Assembly: GCA_903916755.1 (NCBI GenBank)
Contig: CAIWXW010000109.1
Location: 1-64,000 of the forward strand
Direction of reading: 5' to 3'
Origin: an uncultured Opitutaceae bacterium
Lineage (GTDB): Bacteria; Verrucomicrobiota; Verrucomicrobiia; Opitutales; Opitutaceae
DNA length: 64,000 nt
Under the pieces are notes generated by a model. The model was not told the DNA's origin and made no database searches. It saw nothing but the letters and a program-made list of their open reading frames with translations. A program made the position numbers and the translations under genes. Shown piece after piece: positions 9,266 to 18,132 of this stretch (the first letter of the stretch is position 1; each line of letters starts with the position of its first letter).

Positions 9266-10585
9266 ATGAAAAAGGTTCTCATCGTATCACCTCATTTTCC
9301 CCCGGTGAACGCCCCGGACATGCAGCGGACGCGCACCGTGCTGCCCTATCTGGAGCTCCATGGGTGGGAGGCGACGGTCCTGGCGGTCGGTCCAGACTGG
9401 GTCGAAGGGGCCGTGATCGATGAGCTGCTGCTGAAGACGATTCCCGCCTCGATCCGGGTGGTGCGGGCCGGAGGTCTCAAGGCGCGGTGGACCAGGCTGG
9501 CGGGTTTTGGCAATCTCTGGCTGCGGTGCGGCCGGGCGTTGGCCGCCGCCGGAGACCGGCTCCTCCAGTCCGAGTCCTTCGACCTGGTATTTTTCAGCAC
9601 GACCCAATTTGGATTCTTCCGCCTGGGTCCCCGGTGGCGGAGGCAATTCGGGGTTCCCTACGTGCTGGACTATCAGGATCCCTGGATCAGTCCCTACTAT
9701 CACGAGAACAAAGTGCGGCCCCCGGGAGGATACGCCAAGTTTGCGCTCAGCCAATGGACAGCCCGCCGGATCGAACCCGACGTGCTCCGCCATGCCTCCG
9801 GAGTCGTCACCGTCTCGGCCGCCTATGGCGCCATGCTGAAAAGGCAGTACCCGTGGTTCCAGCCCGAGAACATCCTGCTCCTGCCTTTTGGCGTCGCTGA
9901 AACCGATTTTGCCGTCTTGGGCGACCACCGGCCGGTCCGGCCGCTCATCGCCTTCGGCGATGGGAATCTCCACTATGTCTATGCCGGACGCTGCGGACCC
10001 GACATGCGTATCGCGCTCACCTCCCTGTTCCGGGCCTTCAAGGCCTACAAGACACGCAACCCGGAGGAGGCCGCGAAAGTGCGATTCCACTTCATTGGCA
10101 CCGACTATGCCCCGCCGCCCCTGGGCCGGGACTGGGCCCTCCCGATCGCGCGGGAGGAAAACGTGACGGAATTTGTCAGCGAGCACCGCTACCGGGTGCC
10201 CTATTTCGATGCCTTGTATTATCTCAAAAACGCCGACGCCCTTCTCGGCATCGGCTCGAACGATCCCACCTACAGCGCATCCAAGTTTTTCCCCTACCTG
10301 CTCGCCCGTCGGCCGTTCCTCTTCATCTTCCACGAGAACAGCCCGGTGATCGCCTTCGCGAAGAAATTGGGCATAACGAGCTTTTTCACCTTTCGGACGG
10401 TCGCCGACATTCCCTCCCTGGCCGACGAGCTGGAGCAGCGTTGGTTTCTAAACCACAGCTGGAAGCACCCGCCCACCCTCGACCTGGAAACGTTCCGACC
10501 ATACACCGCGCAGCTGCTCACGGCAAAATTGGCGGAAACGTTCGATCGTGCGAGCGAGGGGGCGCCGCGTCCAGCCGAGCAATGA
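9266..10585 (+). CDS. Glycosyltransferase, GT-B fold
   Basis: From the ATG at 9266 the product is 439 residues and starts MKKVLIVSPHFPPVNAPDMQ, the classic GT4-like N-terminus with the PPxxxPxxxR acceptor-side pattern. Further on, YVLDYQDPWISPYY and ASGVVTVSAAYGAML match the end of the N-terminal Rossmann domain. The C-terminal half has NADALLGIGSNDPTYSASKFFPYLLARRPFLFIF, the donor-sugar side. Likely role: transfer of a sugar in surface polysaccharide or glycolipid synthesis. The donor and acceptor cannot be told; no other polysaccharide genes adjoin it. Confidence 0.82.
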   Translation: MKKVLIVSPHFPPVNAPDMQRTRTVLPYLELHGWEATVLAVGPDWVEGAVIDELLLKTIPASIRVVRAGGLKARWTRLAGFGNLWLRCGRALAAAGDRLLQSESFDLVFFSTTQFGFFRLGPRWRRQFGVPYVLDYQDPWISPYYHENKVRPPGGYAKFALSQWTARRIEPDVLRHASGVVTVSAAYGAMLKRQYPWFQPENILLLPFGVAETDFAVLGDHRPVRPLIAFGDGNLHYVYAGRCGPDMRIALTSLFRAFKAYKTRNPEEAAKVRFHFIGTDYAPPPLGRDWALPIAREENVTEFVSEHRYRVPYFDALYYLKNADALLGIGSNDPTYSASKFFPYLLARRPFLFIFHENSPVIAFAKKLGITSFFTFRTVADIPSLADELEQRWFLNHSWKHPPTLDLETFRPYTAQLLTAKLAETFDRASEGAPRPAEQ

Positions 10586-10615
10586 GACCGCCGATGGGGG
10601 TGCTTCGTCTGGGTT

Positions 10616-10648
10616 GAGATTGGTGCAGATGCCGGGAGTCGAAACCGG
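10616..10648. repeat. Duplicate of the tRNA-Arg 3' end (candidate att site, distal)
   Basis: GAGATTGGTGCAGATGCCGG and the following bases match 11712-11744, which covers the 3' end of the tRNA-Arg gene: 28 identical bases, one mismatch, then four more matches. A copied tRNA 3' end at some distance from the intact gene is the usual trace of site-specific integration. The enclosed 1.1 kb carries hepT-mntA but no integrase. Confidence 0.8.
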
Positions 10649-10721
10649 CACAACTAGGTTTTATAATTAACTCTGAATCAGACCCATCTGGAATTTCGAT
10701 CGGATGGGAGAGTCGGTCAAC

Positions 10722-10788
10722 TTGGCAGGGCACGGCAGGATTTTGCACCAAGTGGCATGAATGTTGACAGGAATCGGACAGGAATTTC
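10722..10788. repeat. Intergenic repeat, copy B (TTGACAGG...CAGGAATTT motif)
   Basis: Two half-units 42 bases apart: TTGGCAGGGCACGGCAGG then ATTTT (10722-10744), and TTGACAGGAATCGGACAGG then AATTTC (10764-10788). The second matches 21 of 25 bases of 7756-7780. It lies inside the tRNA-flanked segment, just beyond the hepT stop. Confidence 0.55.
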
Positions 10789-10838
10789 TGGGCATGGGCC
10801 TCCGGGGTCCAAAGGCTCAATATCAAATGCCGATCGGG

Positions 10839-11174
10839 CTAAGCGAAGTACTGTTCCAGAGCGTCAATCAGGACCGGAATATCCATGGTCGCCGTCTTCC
10901 ACACCTGATCGAGATCAACCTCTCCATAATCGTGGGCGATAATGTTCCGCATCCCTCTCATACCGCGAAACGGTATTTTCGGGAAAAGAGCCTGTGTCTC
11001 CGGAGATACGCGGCTGGCAGCCTCGCCAACGATCTCAATGCGTCGCAGCACGGCGTCCTGCTTCTCCATGTTGGCCACGAAGGACTCCTCAGTCATTCCA
11101 GCGATGTACGCCCGGATCTGGCGAGACGAGTCCAGCATGTCGCGCAGCAATCCCGCTTGCTTCTCATCGGGCAT
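10839..11174 (-). CDS. hepT: HepT-type toxin ribonuclease (DUF86/HEPN)
   Basis: HepT proteins are HEPN-domain toxins paired with a MntA nucleotidyltransferase antitoxin. The helical 111-residue product (from MPDEKQAGLLRDML) carries the catalytic RX4HXY motif as RNIIAHDY, preceded by FRGMRGM. The Tyr is the residue AMPylated by MntA in studied pairs. The longer track ORF overlaps mntA and is rejected; the ATG at 11174 overlaps the mntA end by 11 bases, pointing to translational coupling. The pair lies between copies of a tRNA-Arg 3' end, consistent with arrival by transfer. Confidence 0.9.
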   Translation of the reverse strand: MPDEKQAGLLRDMLDSSRQIRAYIAGMTEESFVANMEKQDAVLRRIEIVGEAASRVSPETQALFPKIPFRGMRGMRNIIAHDYGEVDLDQVWKTATMDIPVLIDALEQYFA

Positions 11175-11493
11175 AGAGGGTGACGGGATTTGCGAGAATG
11201 GCCCGTCGGCGGTAGGGATTGCGGCTTCGTTCGACGGCACGTCGGCTGAGCAGGTCCACGTGGCAACCAAGGCGGTCTTCCAAGTCTTCTTTCAAAGCAC
11301 CCATCTCAACCAGGCCGGCATTTGCACCCGGCAGATATTCAACCATAAGATCAACGTCGCTGTTCGAACGGGCTTCTCCTCGCGCGACCGAACCAAATAC
11401 CTCCATGCGCGCGATCGGAAGCTCCGCGCACACGGCACGCAAGACTGCGCGCAGAGTGTCGAATGATACGGACGATGACGGCGATTCTTGCAC
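11164..11493 (-). CDS. mntA: MntA-type minimal nucleotidyltransferase antitoxin
   Basis: The product contains the pol-beta nucleotidyltransferase motif GSVARGEARSNSDVD (GS-X10-DXD) and a following strand with VDLLSRRA. In characterised HepT/MntA systems this enzyme adds AMP groups to a HepT tyrosine and silences the RNase. The track start at 11640 includes an unlikely Arg/Pro-rich leader; GTG at 11493 gives 109 residues (then QESPSSSVSFDTLRAVLRAV) and a normal length. No in-frame ATG is available between that GTG and the motif except the Met in ARMEVFGS, so the start remains uncertain. It is followed directly by hepT. Confidence 0.85.
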   Translation of the reverse strand: MQESPSSSVSFDTLRAVLRAVCAELPIARMEVFGSVARGEARSNSDVDLMVEYLPGANAGLVEMGALKEDLEDRLGCHVDLLSRRAVERSRNPYRRRAILANPVTLYAR

Positions 11494-11711
11494 GCATCGA
11501 CATTGCGACGAATCGCCGGCTTTGGCAACGCGACAATGAAGCCCAATCGGCGGCCTAATTTTCCTAACCGCAAGAACTCCGCGCGCGGGACGGCGAGGGA
11601 GCCAGCCGCCATCTCGAAATTCTCCAGACCTGGTCCTCACGCTAAGCCTCGACCAACATTGTCGCTCTGACTCGAGTCGATTAGAGACCCGTTTGCCGTC
11701 GCGGTCGCGAC

Positions 11712-11744
11712 GAGATTGGTGCAGATGCCGGGAGTCGAACCCGG
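11712..11744. repeat. tRNA-Arg 3' end repeat (candidate att site, proximal)
   Basis: This is the partner of 10616-10648. Bases 11717-11744 are part of the intact tRNA-Arg gene (CCA end, acceptor strand, T arm). The identical stretch starts five bases outside the tRNA. Confidence 0.8.
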
Positions 11745-11791
11745 ATCGATGGCTTCGGAGGCCACAACACTATCCATTGTGCTACATCTGC
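11717..11791 (-). tRNA. tRNA-Arg (anticodon CCG)
   Basis: The reverse strand folds into a complete cloverleaf: acceptor GCAGATG/CATCTGC, D stem GCAC/GTGT, anticodon stem GTGGC/GCCAT with loop CTCCGAA (anticodon CCG, reading CGG), T stem CCGGG/CCCGG with loop TTCGACT, discriminator A and an encoded CCA. Length is 75 bases. Its 3' end is duplicated about 1.1 kb downstream. Confidence 0.96.
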
Positions 11792-11832
11792 AAAAAACGG
11801 AGGGCCATCAAAGCCGGTTCAACCGGCTCCCG

Positions 11833-12990
11833 TCAAGACAGCTGATGCCCGTGCTGCACGACGGAGTCGCGGCCCTGGTTTAGCCGGTCCAGGACGCCGG
11901 CCAGCCGGCGGCGCTTTTCGTCGTTCTGGGCGAACATCTCGAGCTGGGCGCCAGCCCCCTCGACGCCCGAGAGCCGGGCGCTGACCAGGCGGAGGGGGCG
12001 CCGCTTGCGCCAGGCCGCCCGCAGGAGCGGCTCGACCAGGGGATAAAATGGCGCCTCGAGGTCCGTGGCGGTGTCGAGGGTGCGGCCATGCGACTCCTGG
12101 CTGAAATCGGGATAGCGCACCTTGATCGTGAGCGTGCGCACGCGCTTCCCGTCGGAGCGGATCTTCGCCATCAGCTCGTCGATCATGCCCTTGGCCACGC
12201 GCTCGATCGTCCCGAAGTCGGAAACGTCCTCCCCGAAGGTCTGCTGCTGGGAGTAGCTCTTCGCATCCTCTTCCCCGGTCTCCACGGGCCGGTCGTCCTC
12301 GCCCCGGGCGCGGGCGAGCATGCCCTCCCAGTCCGAACCGAGGACCGCTTCCAGCTCCCGGGGGGAGCGGACGAAGAGGTCACGGACGACTCTGAGGCCC
12401 TCTTCCGCCAGCATGGCCTCGGTCTTGGGGCCCACCCCGGGCAGCTTGCCCAAGGAGAGCGGCGCCAGGAAGGCCGCTTCGGCCCCCGGCAGGACGATCT
12501 CGAAGCCGCGCGGCTTGCGCAGTTTCGAGGCGATCTGCGCGACCAGCTTGTTTGACGCGATGCCCCAGGAGGTCGGTATCTCCAGCTCATGCCATATCCG
12601 CTGCTGCAGGGCGCGGACGGTGGCCTCGATCTGGCCAACCGTCGTCAGTCCGCAGGGCGCGAGGTCGAGGTAACCCTCATCGATCGAATTGCGCTGCACG
12701 ACCGGCGTCACCGTCTCGCAGAGGTCGAACATTTGCTTCGACACCTTGCCGTAGAGGCCGGAGGTGTGCGGGATCATGATCAGGTCCGGGCAGACCCTGA
12801 GCGCGCGCGAGGTCGGCATCGGCGTGTACACGCCGACCGCCCTCGCCTCATAGCTGGCGGAGGATATGATGCCCCGCTCCCGGCCCCCGACGGCGCATTT
12901 CCGACCGCGGAGCTCCGGCCGCAGCGCCTGTTCGCACGACACGAAAAACGCGTCGGCGTCGAGGTGAACGATGGTCGGCAGCCCGGGCAT
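11833..12990 (-). CDS. dinB: DNA polymerase IV (Y family)
   Basis: DinB is the error-prone translesion polymerase. The 385-residue product (from MPGLPTIVHLDADAFFVSCE) holds the first catalytic Asp in the HLDADAFF motif, the palm motif SIDEGYLDLAP with the Asp/Glu pair, and the helix-hairpin-helix GKLPGVGPKTEAML of the thumb, followed by a little-finger domain (TLTIKVRYPDFS). QLEMFAQ near the C-terminus looks like a beta-clamp binding peptide. The track start at 13002 is TTG; ATG at 12990 fits the family better. It lies next to tRNA-Arg; no LexA-like site was identified. Confidence 0.94.
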   Translation of the reverse strand: MPGLPTIVHLDADAFFVSCEQALRPELRGRKCAVGGRERGIISSASYEARAVGVYTPMPTSRALRVCPDLIMIPHTSGLYGKVSKQMFDLCETVTPVVQRNSIDEGYLDLAPCGLTTVGQIEATVRALQQRIWHELEIPTSWGIASNKLVAQIASKLRKPRGFEIVLPGAEAAFLAPLSLGKLPGVGPKTEAMLAEEGLRVVRDLFVRSPRELEAVLGSDWEGMLARARGEDDRPVETGEEDAKSYSQQQTFGEDVSDFGTIERVAKGMIDELMAKIRSDGKRVRTLTIKVRYPDFSQESHGRTLDTATDLEAPFYPLVEPLLRAAWRKRRPLRLVSARLSGVEGAGAQLEMFAQNDEKRRRLAGVLDRLNQGRDSVVQHGHQLS

Positions 12991-13036
12991 GGCCGAAGCC
13001 AAAGGCCGGGCGCGCGCGGGGGGAAGGCGAAAGCGC

Positions 13037-13213
13037 CTACTTCCGCTTGGCGGCCGACTTTCCCTTGGCGCCGCCGTCCTGCTTGTTGACCGTCGCCCAG
13101 GCGCGGGCGGCGGCGGTCTTGGGGCTGATGCCCTTCTTCTCGTAGCTGGTCTCGATGTGAGCCGCCTCGCGTTTCTGCTTGGGCGAATAGCTGGCTTTGC
13201 TTCCTTGTGGCAT
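13037..13213 (-). CDS. Small basic protein, KQKRxAxHIExSYE type
   Basis: The ATG at 13213 gives a 58-residue lysine- and alanine-rich product: MPQGSKASYSPKQKREAAHI, then ETSYEKKGISPKTAAARAWATVNK and a Gly/Lys-rich tail. Similar short proteins are widely annotated as 'plasmid stabilization protein' without proof; the helix-forming YSPKQKRxAxHIExSYE core is the shared part. The longer track ORF to 13408 overlaps the start region of glnS and is not credible. It lies upstream of dinB on the same strand, 46 bases away. Function unknown. Confidence 0.72.
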   Translation of the reverse strand: MPQGSKASYSPKQKREAAHIETSYEKKGISPKTAAARAWATVNKQDGGAKGKSAAKRK

Positions 13214-13349
13214 GGTGGGAGTTATTTGGGTTTGAGGCGCAGCCGCCGGACCTTCCCCACGGTCACGTGGGCCCCTGGTTTGTTCCATGTCCGGCGGTCT
13301 CCGATTCAGGGATTGTCGAGACGCCGGACTTGCCGCAAGTTGGGCCGAT

Positions 13350-15062
13350 ATGACCGTTGGAACCGAGGAGGGCGCAGCGCCGGCACCGAGCGACTTTATC
13401 CGCGACATTGTCGCCCGTGATGTTGCGGAAAAACGCTATCCGCAAATCGTTACGCGATTCCCGCCGGAGCCTAACGGCTATCTTCACATCGGCCACGCCA
13501 AGTCGATCTGTCTCAATTTCGGGATCGCCCGCGAAAACGCCGGACGCTGCAACCTGCGGCTCGACGACACCAACCCGGTCAAGGAGGACGTCGAGTACGT
13601 CGCCTCGATCATCGCCGACGTCACCTGGCTCATCGACGGCTGGGCGGACCAGGTCCTCGGCCTCAAGCCCGCGACGACCGAACCCTATCACGCCAGCGAC
13701 TACTTCGGGCCGCTCTACGACTTCGCGGTCGAACTGATCAAGAAAGGCAAAGCCTATGTCTGCGACCTGAGCCCCGAGGAGACCGAGAAATACCGCGGCG
13801 CCCCCGACCGCCCCGGCCAGGACAGCCCGTTCCGGAACCGGCCGGTGGCCGAGAACCTCGACCTCTTTCAGCGGATGAAGGCGGGGGAATTCCCCGATGG
13901 GGCGCGCACGCTCCGCGCCAAGATCGACATGGCCGCGCCGAACATGTGGCTGCGCGACCCCCTGCTCTACCGCATCCGGCACGTCGAGCACCACCAGACC
14001 GGCGCCACCTGGTGCATCTATCCCCTTTACGACTACGCGCATTGCCTGAGCGACTACCTCGAGGGCATCACCCACAGCATCTGCACCCTCGAGTTCGAGG
14101 TGCACCGCCCGCTCTACGACTGGATCCTCGAGCAGCTTAATCTGCCCAGGCCGCTTCCGCACCAGTACGAGTTCGCGAAGCTGAACCTCGGCTACACCGT
14201 CGTCAGCAAGCGCAAGCTGCTGCAGCTGGTCCAGGAGGGCATCGTGGCCGGCTGGGACGATCCCCGGCTGCCCACCCTTTCGGGGCTGCGCCGCCGCGGC
14301 GTGCCCGCCAGCGCCCTGCGCCGCTTCGCCGCCAGCATCGGCGTCACCCGCTATGACAGCGTCACGGACGTCGCGCTCTTCGAGCACGCGATCCGCGAGG
14401 AGCTGAACGGCGCCGCGCTGCGCCGGCTGGCGGTCCTGCGGCCGATCAAGCTGGTCCTGACCAACATTCCGGCCGGCGAGACGCTCTCGGTCGAGGCGGT
14501 CAACCATCCGGCCGATGCCGCCGCCGGCGTGCGCCCGCTGGCCTTCACCCGCGAGATCTTCATCGAGAGCGATGACTTCATGGAGGTCCCGCCCAACAAG
14601 TATTTTCGGCTCCGGCCGGGCGGCGAGGTGCGGCTTAAGTACGCCTGCATCATCAAGTGCGACGAGGTGGTGAAGGACGCCGCCGGGGCGATCGTGGAGC
14701 TGCGCTGCACCGCCGACCTCGACTCCCGCAAGGGAGGGCCCAACGCCGACCGGAAGATCAAGGGCACGATCCATTGGGTCAGCGCCACTGCCTGCATCGA
14801 GGCGCCCGCCCGCCTCTATGACCGCCTCTTCACGGTCGCCGAACCGGATGCCGAGGGCGCCTTCAAGACGCACATCAATCCCCATTCGCTGGAGACGGTG
14901 ACCGCCAGGCTGGAGGCCTCGCTGCGCGACGCCCAGCCGGGCCAAAGCTACCAGTTCGAGCGGCTCGGCTACTTCACGCTCGATGCCGCCGACGCCCGCC
15001 CGGGCCAGCCCGTCTTCAACCGCACGCTGACCCTCAAGGACGCGTGGACGGCGAAGGCCTGA
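13350..15062 (+). CDS. glnS: Glutaminyl-tRNA synthetase
   Basis: This class I synthetase charges tRNA-Gln with glutamine. Visible motifs are the HIGH signature in RFPPEPNGYLHIGHAKSICL, the GlnRS-specific LRLDDTNPVKEDVEYV, and the KMSKS-like VVSKRKLLQLV. The C-terminal two beta-barrels for anticodon recognition follow (VEAVNHPADAAAGVRPLAFT onward). The ATG at 13350 gives 570 residues; upstream residues in the track ORF are dissimilar to the family. Together with the discriminating-type gltX nearby, it suggests direct charging of tRNA-Gln rather than the GatCAB route. Confidence 0.96.
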   Translation: MTVGTEEGAAPAPSDFIRDIVARDVAEKRYPQIVTRFPPEPNGYLHIGHAKSICLNFGIARENAGRCNLRLDDTNPVKEDVEYVASIIADVTWLIDGWADQVLGLKPATTEPYHASDYFGPLYDFAVELIKKGKAYVCDLSPEETEKYRGAPDRPGQDSPFRNRPVAENLDLFQRMKAGEFPDGARTLRAKIDMAAPNMWLRDPLLYRIRHVEHHQTGATWCIYPLYDYAHCLSDYLEGITHSICTLEFEVHRPLYDWILEQLNLPRPLPHQYEFAKLNLGYTVVSKRKLLQLVQEGIVAGWDDPRLPTLSGLRRRGVPASALRRFAASIGVTRYDSVTDVALFEHAIREELNGAALRRLAVLRPIKLVLTNIPAGETLSVEAVNHPADAAAGVRPLAFTREIFIESDDFMEVPPNKYFRLRPGGEVRLKYACIIKCDEVVKDAAGAIVELRCTADLDSRKGGPNADRKIKGTIHWVSATACIEAPARLYDRLFTVAEPDAEGAFKTHINPHSLETVTARLEASLRDAQPGQSYQFERLGYFTLDAADARPGQPVFNRTLTLKDAWTAKA

Positions 15063-15102
15063 GGCTTGCCAGCAAAAGCGCCCGTCTGGTTCAATTCCCG
15101 CC

Positions 15103-15705
15103 TTGAAGCCAAGCATTGTCACCCTCGACCTGGAAGGTGTCCTCGTCCCCGAGATCTGGATCGCCGTCGCGGAGCGCACCGGCCTCGCGGCCCTGCGCCG
15201 GACCACCCGGGAAGAGCCGGACTATGACAAGCTGATGCGCTACCGCCTGGAGATCCTGGACCGCGAGGGCATCACCCTCTCGAAGATCCAGGACGTGATC
15301 CGGGGCCTGGCGCCCCTGCCCGGGGCCGCGGAGTTCCTGGCGACCCTCCGGGCGGAGACCCAGGTCATCATCCTTTCCGACACATTCGAGCAGTTCGCCG
15401 CGCCGCTTATGCGGCAGCTGGGCTGGCCCACCCTTCTCTGCCACCAGCTGACCGTCGAGCAGGACCGGATCACCGGCTACCGCCTCCGCCAGCCGGACCA
15501 GAAGCGCGAGGCCGTGAAGGCCCTGCAAGGCCTGCGCTACGCCGTCATTGCCGCGGGCGACTCCTTCAACGACACGACCATGCTCGCCCAGGCCGACCAC
15601 GGCTTCTTCTTCCGCGCGCCCGACGCCATCAGCACGCAGTTCCCGCAGTTCCCCACGGTCCGCGAGTACGCGGACCTGCTCAGATCGATCCGCCAGCGGC
15701 TGTAG
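15103..15705 (+). CDS. thrH: Phosphoserine phosphatase / homoserine phosphotransferase ThrH
   Basis: ThrH is a HAD-superfamily enzyme able to dephosphorylate phosphoserine and move phosphate to homoserine. The 200-residue product begins with the characteristic [11 protein letters not shown] motif (nucleophile Asp), has [16 protein letters not shown] (motif II Ser/Thr region), a Lys in [13 protein letters not shown] (motif III) and [12 protein letters not shown] (motif IV Asp pair). The start at 15103 is TTG; no ATG is available before motif I. The end overlaps the convergent gltX by 26 bases. Confidence 0.92.
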   Translation: MKPSIVTLDLEGVLVPEIWIAVAERTGLAALRRTTREEPDYDKLMRYRLEILDREGITLSKIQDVIRGLAPLPGAAEFLATLRAETQVIILSDTFEQFAAPLMRQLGWPTLLCHQLTVEQDRITGYRLRQPDQKREAVKALQGLRYAVIAAGDSFNDTTMLAQADHGFFFRAPDAISTQFPQFPTVREYADLLRSIRQRL

Positions 15706-17038
15706 CCAGGAATCGGTCCAGCCGCGGGCGGACCCGGTCGGGACCCAGGACGCGGAGCAGGCTGAAGAAACTTGGGCCCACGTTCGTCCCGGAGACGGCC
15801 AGCCGGCCAACGTGGACGTAATCGCCCAGGCCGAGGCCCTGGCGCGCCGCCAGGGCCTGCACCGCCGCCTCCAGCGTGGCGTCGCTCGAGAAATCAGCCG
15901 TGGCGAGGGTCGCGATCAATTCGCGCAGACGGGCGACCGGGTCGCCCTTGGCCATGACCTTTTCCCGCACCTTCGGGTCGATGCCGAAGTCCTCCGTGAA
16001 AAAATACGCGGTGTAGGCGGGCAGTTCCTCGATCGCCTTCACCTTGGGCTGGCCGAGCAGCATGATTTCCCGGAAATAGGCGGGGTCGGCCGCGAGCGGG
16101 TCGATGCGGGCGGCGCCTTCGGCCGCCGGGCCGGCGGCCAGCCGGGCAAAATAGGCGCGGGCCTGCTCGACATAGGCGTCGGGCGGCAGTTCGACCAGGT
16201 AGGTCCAGTTCATGTGGGCCAGCTTTTTCTCGTCGAAGCGGGCGTTGCTCTGGTTGACCCCCGGCAGGTCAAAGAGCCGCACGATCTCGGCCAGGGGCAT
16301 CTTCTCCCGGTTGTCGCCGGGGTTCCAGCCGAGGAGGCAGAGGAAGTTGACCAGGGCCTCGGGCAGGATGCCCCGGCGCTGGTACTCCTCGATCAGGGCT
16401 CCCTGGTCGCGTTTGGACATCTTGCCCGGGCCGTTCTGCTTCAGGATCAGCGGGATATGCGCATAGACGGGCAGCGGGGCGCCGAAGGCCTTGAAGAGTT
16501 CCGTGTGCTTGCTCGTGTTCGAGAGGTGGTCCTCGCCGCGGATCACGTGGGTGATGCCCATGGCGATGTCGTCGACCACGTTCACAAAATGAAACACCGG
16601 GCTGCCGCCCGACCGCACGATGACAAAATCCTTCTCCTCCGTCCGCTCCACCCGTCCGCGGATGCCGTCCTCGATGACCTGCGGCTCGCCCGAGATCCGG
16701 AAGAAGACCGCCCCCTCCTTCTCGTAGGCGCGGCCGGAGGCCATCAACTTCTCAAGATAGGCCCGGTAGATGTCGCCCCGCTCGCTCTGGCGGTAGGGCC
16801 CATGCGCGCCTCCGACCCGCGGACCCTCGTCCCAATTGAGGCCCAGCCAGCTCAGGCTGTTATAGATCACGTCCAGGAAGGCCTCGCTGTTGCGGGCCTG
16901 GTCGGTGTCCTCGATCCGGAGGACGAAGACGCCGCCGGTATGCCGGGCATAAAGCCAGTTGAAGAGCGCCGTGCGGGCGCTGCCGATGTGGAAGAACCCC
17001 GTCGGACTGGGGGCGAAACGAACGCGGACCTGGGACAT
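15680..17038 (-). CDS. gltX: Glutamyl-tRNA synthetase
   Basis: The 452-residue class I synthetase attaches glutamate to tRNA-Glu. It starts [20 protein letters not shown], containing the HIGH-type motif, has the catalytic-domain segment [15 protein letters not shown], and [14 protein letters not shown] as the KMSKS loop, followed by the helical anticodon-binding domain of bacterial type. The ATG at 17038 begins right at the family start. It is convergent with thrH (26-base overlap) and divergent from the M14 peptidase gene, with a 58-base gap. Confidence 0.96.
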   Translation of the reverse strand: MSQVRVRFAPSPTGFFHIGSARTALFNWLYARHTGGVFVLRIEDTDQARNSEAFLDVIYNSLSWLGLNWDEGPRVGGAHGPYRQSERGDIYRAYLEKLMASGRAYEKEGAVFFRISGEPQVIEDGIRGRVERTEEKDFVIVRSGGSPVFHFVNVVDDIAMGITHVIRGEDHLSNTSKHTELFKAFGAPLPVYAHIPLILKQNGPGKMSKRDQGALIEEYQRRGILPEALVNFLCLLGWNPGDNREKMPLAEIVRLFDLPGVNQSNARFDEKKLAHMNWTYLVELPPDAYVEQARAYFARLAAGPAAEGAARIDPLAADPAYFREIMLLGQPKVKAIEELPAYTAYFFTEDFGIDPKVREKVMAKGDPVARLRELIATLATADFSSDATLEAAVQALAARQGLGLGDYVHVGRLAVSGTNVGPSFFSLLRVLGPDRVRPRLDRFLATAAGGSI

Positions 17039-17096
17039 GGGATGAAGGGAGGATATCGGCCTGACAGGGAGCCGACGACGATACTAGGCTAGTCCG

Positions 17097-17891
17097 GTGG
17101 ATTCCGCTCCCGCTGTCAAAGACTCCCGCCCGCCGGAAATCGATGCTGCCGCCGTCGTGGCCCGGCTCGTGGCCGCCGCCCGGGCGGCCGGCGCCGACGT
17201 CGAGACCTTTGGCGCGGCGGCGGGCTGTCCCCTGATCGCCATCACCCGGCGAACGCCCGGTCCCCGGCCCCGCATCTACCTCTCCGCCGGCATCCACGGG
17301 GACGAGCCGGCTCCGCCCCTGGCCCTCCTGGAGATGCTCGAGGCCGGGATCTTCGACGAGCGCGCCCATTGGTTCATCTGCCCCCTCCTCAATCCCGCCG
17401 GCTTCCGCCGGCGGGCGCGCGAGAACGCGGCGGGGCTGGACCTCAACCGCGACTACCGCGAAACCCAGTCGGCCGAGATCGCGGCCCACATTTCCTGGCT
17501 GCGCCGGCAGCCTAATTTCAACCTCACGCTCTGCGTCCACGAGGACTGGGAATCGAAGGGCTACTACCTTTACGAGCTGAACCCGCAGGAACGGCCGAGC
17601 CTGGCGGAGGCCATGCTCGCGGCCGTGGCCCGCGTGTGCCCCATCGACCCCAGCGGCATGATCGACGGCCGGCTGGCCCTGCGGGGCATCATCCGGCCGG
17701 TGGGCGAACCGTGGGACCGCCCGCAATGGCCCGAGGCGATCTATCTGCGGGCCCACCACGCGAATCTGGGCTACACCATCGAATCGCCCTCCTCCTTTCC
17801 GCTGGCCCAGCGGGTGGCCGCGCACCGGGCGGCGCTCGAGACCGCGCTCGAACTCACCTGCGGAAAACCCGCGGGCGCTGGCACGCTTTAG
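17097..17891 (+). CDS. M14-family zinc carboxypeptidase-like protein
   Basis: The 264-residue protein is related to M14 metallopeptidases and succinylglutamate desuccinylase/aspartoacylase-like enzymes. The zinc ligands appear in GIHGDEPAPPLALLEML (HxxE) and in TLCVHEDWES; DLNRDYRE resembles the conserved substrate-carboxylate binding Asn-Arg segment, and GYTIESPSSFPLAQRV includes a Glu that could be the general base. No signal peptide is visible, so it probably acts in the cytoplasm. The start is GTG at 17097. Substrate unknown; peptidoglycan peptide trimming or peptide recycling are possible. Confidence 0.82.
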   Translation: MDSAPAVKDSRPPEIDAAAVVARLVAAARAAGADVETFGAAAGCPLIAITRRTPGPRPRIYLSAGIHGDEPAPPLALLEMLEAGIFDERAHWFICPLLNPAGFRRRARENAAGLDLNRDYRETQSAEIAAHISWLRRQPNFNLTLCVHEDWESKGYYLYELNPQERPSLAEAMLAAVARVCPIDPSGMIDGRLALRGIIRPVGEPWDRPQWPEAIYLRAHHANLGYTIESPSSFPLAQRVAAHRAALETALELTCGKPAGAGTL

Positions 17892-18132
17892 GCTGCGAAG
17901 TTAGGGGTAAAGCTCGGGCCTTTTGCGCCGAGTTAAGTTGCAAAGCAGTCTTAGAGGACCAGCCTTTTCTTACGGTTTGATGAAAGATTTTCCCGAGTTG
18001 GAAGATCGGGCCGCCCCGGCGGCTTACCTCCTCACCACAGGGCGCGAGGACGCCCCAGAGGAGTCTCAAAAATTTAGGGCCGACGCGACGCCGGCCCCAA
18101 TTGCGGCAAAACCTGCAGGCAGTCATCACCAC

